Shown in pieces: positions 57,317 through 64,000 of a DNA stretch of 64,000 nucleotides (position 1 is the first letter of the stretch; the number at the start of each line of letters is the position of its first letter). The DNA comes from Helianthus annuus (taxonomy: Eukaryota; Streptophyta; Magnoliopsida; Asterales; Asteraceae). Below the pieces are notes generated by a model. The model saw nothing but the letters and a program-made list of their open reading frames with translations. It made no database searches and was not told where the DNA came from. The DNA lies in assembly GCF_002127325.2 (NCBI RefSeq), contig NC_035440.2:75270464-75334463 (forward strand), given 5' to 3'. A program made the position numbers and the translations under genes.

Positions 57317-57811
57317 TGATGCGGGCCCAAGTGTGGAAGAGCGGGCCATTTTGTATTTGGAGGCCCAAGATCGCGTAACAAAAGGGGCTTCACTAAAATG
57401 GCTCTAACTTGGGCTACGGGGGTCCGTTTTGGGCGTGTGACCAGGCGAAACGAACGGGAGAACGAGCTCTATCTTGCTACAAACGCCTAAGGCGGTTTGG
57501 GTCATCGTCCAGGCCGAAAAAACGCTTATTTCTATTAGTTTTTTCCATTTTTATGTTTTTTCAAGTATATTGGGCATTTTGTTTTTGGGCTTGTGTTTGG
57601 CCCGTTGTCTTTTTTAGGCCCATTTAGAATTTTTGTCTCTATTTATGTATTGCCCTAGTCATTTGAACAATCAGACTTGAATTTTGAGAAAACTGATTTT
57701 CACTTCAAATTCTGTGCCCTTTGGGTTGAATTTTGGGGTTGGGGAAGAACTACACGGGTATTCGCAGAATCAACGTGTTTGATCTTCAATATCGTACCAC
57801 GCACTACATCA
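57317..57811 (+). mobile_element. 495-bp solo LTR in H RNase H region
   Basis: The segment starts TGATGCGGGCCC, ends ACTACATCA and is flanked by AAACT on both sides (57312-57316 and 57812-57816). Removing it and one AAACT rejoins the H frame across [11 protein letters not shown]. It holds TGGGCC/GGCCCA words and TTTATGTATT, a possible TATA region, near 57645. No coding region adjoins it. Orientation is uncertain. Confidence 0.8.
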
Positions 57812-58612
57812 AAACTCTGCGATGCACCTATCTTGTTGTTACCCGACGGTACCAATGGATTTGTAGTTTATTGCGATGCTTCACGACAAGGTCTCGATTG
57901 CGTGTTGATGCAATGGGAAAAAGTCATCGCGTCCGCGTCACGTCAGTTAAAGGTGCATGAGAAGAACTATACGACGCACGACCCTGACCTAGGTGTTGTG
58001 ATCTTCGCGTTGAAGATCTGGCGTCATTTCTAGTATGGTACTCGTTGCATGATCTTTACAAACCCTAAGAGTTCGCAAAACATTTTTTATCAGAGGACTT
58101 GGATATGAGACAGCGTAGATGGGTTGAGTTGTGGAATGACTATGATTGTGAGATCAAGTATCACCCAGGTAAGGCGAACGTTGTAGCCGATGCCTTGAGT
58201 CGCAAGGAACGCACAAAGCCTCTAAGGGCGCGAGCCTTAGGGATGACAATACAAGCCGATCTCACTGTTCGGATTCATGAAGCCCAGCAGGAAGCAATTA
58301 AACCTCAGAACTTATGAATTAAATCATTGCGTGGTATGGAAGTGAAATTGGTTCCAAAGGAAAATGGAACAATGTATTTCATGAAACGAATTTGGGCACC
58401 ACCCCTCGGCAATCTACGAGCACTTGTTCTGGACGAATCTCATAAGTCGAGGTACTCGATCCATCCTGGATCCGACAAGATGTACCCAGACTTAAAAGAT
58501 TGGTATCGGTGGCCCAAGATGAAAGCCGACATCACTATATATGTGGGTAACGGCCTTACTTGGGCCAAGTGAAGGCAGAATACCAGAACCCGTCAGGGTT
58601 ACTGCAACAACC
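57812..58612 (+). pseudogene. RNase H and integrase start of element H (fifth segment)
   Basis: Reads [33 protein letters not shown] (split by the frame into several pieces), then [16 protein letters not shown] and the RNase H end, then [23 protein letters not shown] and the integrase HHCC start ([15 protein letters not shown]). Stops occur near 58033 and 58315. The homology ends near 58612 at SGLLQQP, where minus-strand element I begins. Confidence 0.85.
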
Positions 58613-59503
58613 ATGAGAGCTCATGCTAGAACTTCTGTTCAATCAGAGAGATGATGGCTTGTCTTTCGGTATGTCCCGTTTGGGGATCTTTTCTTCAACA
58701 ACACATGATTAACATTTTCAATGTTTCATCATTTTTTATGCTGAGAGCGAGCTTTCTGATTAAAGCAGTGCAGAGTATTATACGAGGACTAGGCTATTGC
58801 TTCCGCAAAATCAGAAGTCCTTGTATAATACCCCAGATATCATCACGCACAAAGACCTAGTATGTCAGAAATAGAAAATCTTTCAAACAAGATTTCGGGG
58901 GTTACCCATATATCCGAGAGATGTTCCCCACGACGTAAGTAAGTATTTGATATTTAGGTTTATATCTCGAAAACAATCTACTGAATGTATAAAAACCTAC
59001 TGGCACATCCTCAGTGAGACCGTTTATCACATTTGACTTTCCAATTCTTTAGCATGTTGTGATAGTCAACTGATGTAGTATCATTTCCTCTTTTTCACAA
59101 CAAAACTCATTTTTTATTTTTTCAATGTTTTTGGCTTTTTCAAATTTTATCATGTTTTTGGCTTTTTCAAATTTTCTAATGTTTTTGGATTTTTTGAAAT
59201 TTCTTACGCCCCTTAAAATTCAAAACCATTTAAAGAAAATTTGACAAACCGATGTGAATTGCTTCAATTCTCCATTCACATGGCATAAACAATCAGAACT
59301 CCCCCTGACAACAAACTATTTTCTCATTATAATTTCAAAACACTTGTTAGGAACGGGGATTCATCACATTGTTTATTCATCTACTTATATGAAAGTTAAA
59401 TCAAGTTCAACTTAATGACCTTGATTAACCACTCGTAGGTTCACTTGTCAACAATACCATTTGTAAATTGAAATATGACAATTTTCAGTTTCTTAAGAAA
59501 AAT
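58613..59503 (-). other. Partial noncoding module of element I
   Basis: In minus sense it matches the F/G module: purine tracts, GGTAACCCCCGAAATC, the stem-loop at 58775-58831 and the AAAGATCC block. No ORF. It breaks off at a CCATGAG shared with the H side. Confidence 0.7.
58775..58831 (-). ncRNA. Conserved stem-loop in the module of I
   Basis: In minus sense GTATTATAC and AGGAC pair with GTCCT and GTATAATAC. Relative to F, two base pairs have changed on both arms (C-G to A-T, G-C to A-T) while the central mismatch remains. Confidence 0.65.
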
Positions 59504-59544
59504 GCCAATTCCTGCTCCACGATTACCAACTTGGGAGCTCCGGC
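59504..59544 (-). ncRNA. Post-gag hairpin of element I
   Basis: In minus sense it starts 12 nt after the gag TAA (59557-59559). Outer stem GCCG/TGGC, extended by a flanking T-A pair, internal loop GA / AGGAAT, inner stem GCTCC/GGAGC. Only one hairpin is present, unlike F and G. Confidence 0.7.
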
Positions 59545-59556
59545 AAGTCAGGATTT

Positions 59557-62500
59557 TTATTCATAGAGATTCTCCCAAGCTTGACGGTCCTTGGGAGATT
59601 CCGAGTCATTGTCACTCGGTTTCTTACCTTTCCTTTTCTTTTCATAAAATTCTTTTACCCCTTTGACCTTCCCATCAACCATTTTTCCAAAAATATTTAG
59701 AACTTTGGGGTTAAAAGCTTTTTCAACATCAAATTCTTTCTTTTCAGAAAAGAATTGATTTGAAATCTCAATTTTTCCAACTTTTGATTTTAAATTTTCA
59801 GCCCGTAATGGTGGAAAATTTTCGTCTTCCATTGACGGAACTGAATTTTCTTCTTTTAGATCAACTTGTGGCTCTTCTGATTTTGACGAATCAGATTCAT
59901 CGCCAGAACTATCATCTGAGTTCTTAATAACCCACTTTTGGTTGTTAAGCTTCACTTTTCTTTTGTAAAAACTTTTTGAACTTTCACCAACTTCAAATTT
60001 TGAATTTTTGAAAACTTTAAATGGTTTGGTTGGTGGTTCATTTTCACCCATCTTTTCTTTCAGTTTTTCAGAGACTCCCTGTTTTGTGTTGGTTGCCTTT
60101 GGACAGTTCAAGGCAATGTGACCAACTGTTTTGCATTGATAACAGGTTCTTGTCTCCTTCTTCTGCACAGCATCATTCTTCATTCCTTCTTGCTTCTTAG
60201 CAAGGAATTCTTTGTTTGTCTGCTTCTTGAACAAAGTCGCTTTTTCTTCTTCAGAAGATGTTCCTGAAACAAAAACAGTTTTTGGTTTATAAATTTTCTC
60301 GTTTTTATGATTTTCTGGTGGAATAAAACCTAGACCTTTCTTTTTTGAAATTACCGTTATGGTTTGGTTTCTTCTGAAAACTCGAACCAGAACTGTAACC
60401 TTTTTTCTTGTTTAACCTTTGTTAAACTCTTGAGGTGTGTTTTTTAGGTTTTTCAGAAAGATTTACATCTTTTATTTCAGAAATATTAATTTCTGTTAGT
60501 TTGAAAACCTTGTTGATCATTTCAGTTTTAACACCTCTTATTGGAAATTCCTCATCAGAAAATAATTTGTCAGAATCATTCAAAGTATATGCTACTTTAA
60601 ATGTTTCGTCATTCAAATTATTCTTTGACGTCAAAAAATCTTTATTGTAAACCCTTTTGCTCTTTTTGTCTGTTGGACTTGACGTGTCAGACTTTGACTT
60701 TGACTCTGACTCCTCTGTTTCATCTTTATCCAACACCTGATCGACCACTTTCTTTATTATCTCATATTCATGATCAGTTTCGGATGATGTGAAAGTGACA
60801 TCAATGTTGTCTGGCAATCCATCTGAAGGTTCATTTTCCCACTTTAAATTGCTTGCCTTTTTTACTCTTTCTGAATTAGGATTTCTGGGAGAATATCCAT
60901 TTTCAAGCGGAGGTGGACACTTAGTATAATTGACACTTTGTTTCTTACCAGAATTCTTTTCTTCAGACTTCTCTTCTTCGAACGCTTTCATACCTTCAAC
61001 TGTCGGTAAATCCTGTCAATCACATACGAAGCACATGAGTAACTTTTCAATAATCTGTTAACCCTCTCAGTTTCTATCCTCTGTGTTTCCAACTTCTGTT
61101 CAAGTACAGCACATTTCTTAATGTAATTATTGGTGATCTTCTGCTTTATCATGAATGCTCCATTGAGTGTTTTCATAGTTGTTGCTTGTTCACTGCTTGA
61201 CTCGTTATATTGATTCATGGCTTTGTTTAAAACATCATACGATTCTTTCAATCTGTTCATGTTATGAATCAACTTGTTGTTGTGTTTTTTCATAGTCTCA
61301 CAATTTTCACATTTCTCAGACACCTTTTCTGCATCAGCTTCCTTTTCAATCTTCAAAGCTGGAATTTCTTTGACCTGCTTCTTTATCACTCGGACATCTT
61401 CATTATCACTGTCAACTTGTTTTTTAACCTTCTTTTTTATCACTCGAACATCTTCATCCTCACTGGCAACTTTTTCAGCTTGCATTCTTTTTATGTGCAC
61501 TTTCATTTTTCTTTCATAATACGAATAATCATCATCACTATCTTCAACGATTGGTGTTTTTCTTGAGGCCCTTTTTGTAAAAACTGGTTCTTCTTCTTTC
61601 TTTTTCATACTTTTTACTTCTTCAGCAGTTGAATCATCAAAGATTTGAGCAACAAAAGCTTTATGATCTGAAGTTCTGTTAGGATCATAACCATCCCAAC
61701 TGAAACCTTTTGGAAGCCTTTCATCATCTTGATCTGTCATACATGCTTTACTCTCAGCTGAAATATATTTGTCCCAGCTAAATCCTTTTGGCGATATTTT
61801 ATCATCTTGATTAACTAGATAAGCTTTCTTTGATTCTTCAATCTCTTTCCTAGCATGTGAAGTTTGTGATGATTGTTGTTGATGCGGTTGTTGAGCAACT
61901 TGATGATAAATTGCTTTCCGATAATAATCATTGTTTCCGAAAGGATTTTGAGCTCCACTTGCTTCACGGTTTGTGCATTCTCGCTCTAAACGCCCTTTCT
62001 CCCTACAACGAAAACAAGTAACTTTATATTTATCAAATCCTAAAGTAGAAACATTAGCATCACGGAAATCATCTCTTCCCGTAATCTGTTTAAACTTCTC
62101 AGCCAACACACTAGCCAAACACCACTTTATATCCATTAACTCCATCACCTCAGCATCAATCTGATCGTAATCCTCTTTTGTCAACATTGGATTTCCGATC
62201 CTTCCTGCAACTAAACTCTCATAAGATTCTAACACAGCCACCAACAAAGACATATGACCTTTGGCAACTTCTTCCGAGAAATTCTGACCATTCTCAATAT
62301 TTAAAGCAATATTGCATTTTAGTACTTTGCCATTCTTGGTTGCTGAAAAATTTGAATCAAATGTTGGATATGAAGAAAATTCATTATTGTTGTTTGATTC
62401 CCGAGATAACCTTCCAGAAGAACTTTTTGCATTGAAAGCAGTTTCAATCTTTGGTGCAATGTTGGTCTTATCACTAATACCTCCTTTGTAATACAGACCA

Positions 62501-62983
62501 ATGTCTTGTTCACCATAAAGTCTTTCATTCTTGCCATCTTTCGTTGTTCCATCTCTTGAGCTTCGAGTTGTTCAATAAACGTGCTCAGCATTAGATTGTC
62601 AAATTCAGGTTTATTTTTCAACATCATAAGATACGTGCCCCAAACATCTTGTGGCAACACATCGGCCAACTTTTCAATCCATTCTTCTTTATCTTTCTTG
62701 ATGTTCAATCTCTTCATGTTAACCACCAAATTGCAATATCTTTCTACAATCTGCTTGGTGTTTTCAGTTTTTAATCCATGAAACAAATCAAATTCTTTCT
62801 TCAAAAGCGATTTTTTGTTCTTGATCATGTCTTCACTTCCAACAAACTTCGATTTTAGTTCTTTCCATATTGAATATGCACTTCCGTTGTGTTGTAATAA
62901 AATCAAAATTTCTTCTTTAATAGCTTGCTGCAATATACTAACCATCATCTTTTCACTTTTGTATTTCTTTTTCTCTTCAACAC
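59557..62983 (-). pseudogene. gag: Giant copia gag of element I, frameshifted
   Basis: Four open segments in changing frames: 62948-62319 (UBN2-like domain), 62253-60988 (knuckle 1 to coiled-coil), 60991-60422 (acidic and basic middle) and 60234-59557 (knuckle 2 and tail). At least three frameshifts separate them. Knuckle 1 reads CFRCREKGRLEREC, with Arg where the zinc-binding His should be; knuckle 2 (CYQCKTVGHIALNC) is intact. The middle has an internal repeat (EDVRVIKK twice) absent from F and G. The four-Cys cluster is reduced to CENC. The N terminus is lost to LTR J. Confidence 0.85.
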
Positions 62984-63417
62984 TGTTGGTGCAGTTGTCT
63001 GTCGACTACATCTTAGTTCGAGTCTTAGGTTAGGGCTGATTGTACAATGAACGGAAATCAAGAAACATATAAGATTAGATAGGTCCGCTTATATGTCAAT
63101 ATTGTAGGTTCGCTTATGTGTCCTTGATAGGTCCGCCCATTTGTCACTTGATAGGTCCGCTTTTATGGTCATGTCCATATAAGCGAACCCATCAGTCTAT
63201 AAATAGGGAACTGATGAGCGGATCTAGAGAACAGTTGTGTGTGTGTACGACGAAGCCCTGCCAATTTGTCTCCAGCGCTTGTAATTGTTAGCAGATCAAT
63301 AAAAGAGACGTTAAATAGTGAAATCAAGCTGAACAAAGACAGAATCAATAAATTCCGCCTCTGATTCTGTCTGAGCACTCTTCTGATCGACTCGTCAGGT
63401 CGCAATCCGATCCTACA
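62984..63417 (+). repeat. 5' LTR of copia element J
   Basis: A 434-bp LTR starting TGTTGGTGCAGTTGTCTGTC and ending GATCCTACA. It carries four spaced AGGTCCGCTT or AGGTTCGCTT units (about 63080-63175) upstream of TATAAATA (63198-63205). The five bases before it are AACAC; the partner lies beyond the window. Its start matches the ghost LTR start in K. Confidence 0.9.
63198..63205 (+). promoter_or_regulatory. TATA box of LTR J
   Basis: TATAAATA lies downstream of the motif units and about 215 bp into the LTR, the position seen in F and G. Confidence 0.7.
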
Positions 63418-63419
63418 TG

Positions 63420-63431
63420 TGGTATCAGAGC
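63420..63431 (+). other. Primer-binding site of element J (tRNA-iMet)
   Basis: TGGTATCAGAGC follows two bases after the LTR end, so J continues rightwards on the plus strand out of the window. Confidence 0.95.
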
Positions 63432-64000
63432 TCAGGAGGAAGAGTTCTTACCGTTTAGCTCGTTTTCGCTCAAAAATTCTGATTTCTACACCTTCTTTCA
63501 TCAGTTCAGGGAGTTTTACCGGTCAAAACTGGATCAAAAGTTCACAGATTGTGTGTTATTGAACATAGACAAACCCTGGAAAATTTCGGACCAAATTACG
63601 GACTAAAAATGGGTCAAAACATCTTCGGACTTAGATTCGCTCTTTCAAACATTTGAGTAGATTCGCTTTTGTGACCAAGTCAAGTTCGCTTATTCGGACA
63701 CATTTTCAGTAGATCCGCTCCAAATTGCACTTAGGTTCACTCAAGAGATTCGCTTTTAGAGACATATTGTGTATAGGTCCACTCCAAATTGCAAGTGAGA
63801 TTCACTTTAGTGAACAACAAACAGATTCGCTCTTGTGATTATCCAGTTGTTCGCTCATTTGAACAATCTGGTCCGCTCATCTATCACCCTAGTTCCGCTC
63901 TAGAGGTTCGCTTTTAGGAGCATATTTGTTATAGGTTCGCTCATTGTGACATTGTATAGGTTCACTCTTGAGGTTCGCTTATACAGACAAAACTTGAGGT
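63432..64000 (+). mobile_element. Leader of element J with TTCGCT array
   Basis: The leader shares its first 170 bp with those of F and G (TTCTTACC, TCTACACCTTCTTTC, TTTTACCGGTCAAAA). From about 63630 it has about sixteen units of GATTCGCT(C/T), GGTTCGCTC or GGTCCGCTC spaced 15-30 bp, running to the window edge. gag would begin to the right. Confidence 0.85.

Larger units (their letters stand above)
58613..62983 (-). mobile_element. Truncated copia gag-only element I (minus strand)
   Basis: In minus sense this runs from mid-gag (cut by LTR J at 62983) through a decayed gag, one post-gag hairpin and part of the noncoding module, and stops at 58613 inside that module, next to H integrase. Both LTRs are missing, so age and TSD cannot be read. 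It is more diverged from F and G than they are from each other. Confidence 0.85.

Noticed and set aside
57317..57811. Short host gene or exon between RT and RNase H of H
   Set aside because: TG...CA ends, the AAACT duplication and exact restoration of the H frame identify a solo LTR. The open frames inside are short and lack domains.

Overview
The window is plant repeat DNA with no recognisable single-copy host gene. The coding material belongs to LTR retrotransposons of two groups. One is Ty3/gypsy chromovirus-like, probably Tekay: CCHC gag, DSGAD protease, FIDD reverse transcriptase, RNase H, HHCC/DDE integrase and a chromodomain-like tail. The other is Ty1/copia, SIRE-like in gag, but it lacks pol. 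All primer-binding sites match initiator-Met tRNA. The gag types suggest an Asteraceae genome; that is an inference, not proof.

The layout is a nested stack and most joins can be read from 5-bp target-site duplications (TSDs). The oldest piece is a gypsy gag remnant (Z, 557-1356). A long-LTR gypsy element (H) sits in it: its 5' LTR is 1357-5293 and its decayed body is scattered over 5294-6561, 18870-20421, 46949-47645, 56295-57316 and 57812-58612. Inserted into H are: a solo LTR (E, 6562-18869, poly-C target) split by an intact young gypsy element A (8887-18327, TSD TGTTG); a copia gag-only element F (20422-46948, TSD GTAGG); a second gag-only element G (47646-56294, TSD GACTT); and a 495-bp solo LTR (57317-57811, TSD AAACT). 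F is itself split by a minus-strand solo LTR C (23966-40530, TSD AATAT), which is split by a second young gypsy element D on the minus strand (25169-39305, TSD CAAGG). F also holds a 5'-truncated relative K (43520-45935). On the right, a minus-strand gag-only element I (58613-62983) abuts broken H integrase and is cut by the 5' LTR of element J (62984 to the window end).

A and D are the only near-intact elements. A has same-length LTRs with no difference found by eye, one long gag-pol frame, and a short first gag exon that joins it only if an 86-bp GT-AG intron is removed. D has LTRs with two differences seen, an extra 432-residue ORF upstream of gag, and one in-frame TAG just after the RT active site.

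The most unusual signal is in gag-only elements F, G, I and K. A 40-41 nt hairpin begins 12-14 nt after the gag stop in F, G and I. Its variable stem changes by compensatory substitutions (GATCC/GGATC, GCTTC/GAAGC, GTTCC/GGAAC, GCTCC/GGAGC). A second ~56-nt stem-loop in the noncoding module downstream also covaries. Many LTRs and leaders also carry spaced arrays of short family-specific motifs (TCGGAC, CGAAAGATA, TTTCGCTC, TTTCGCTT and similar).
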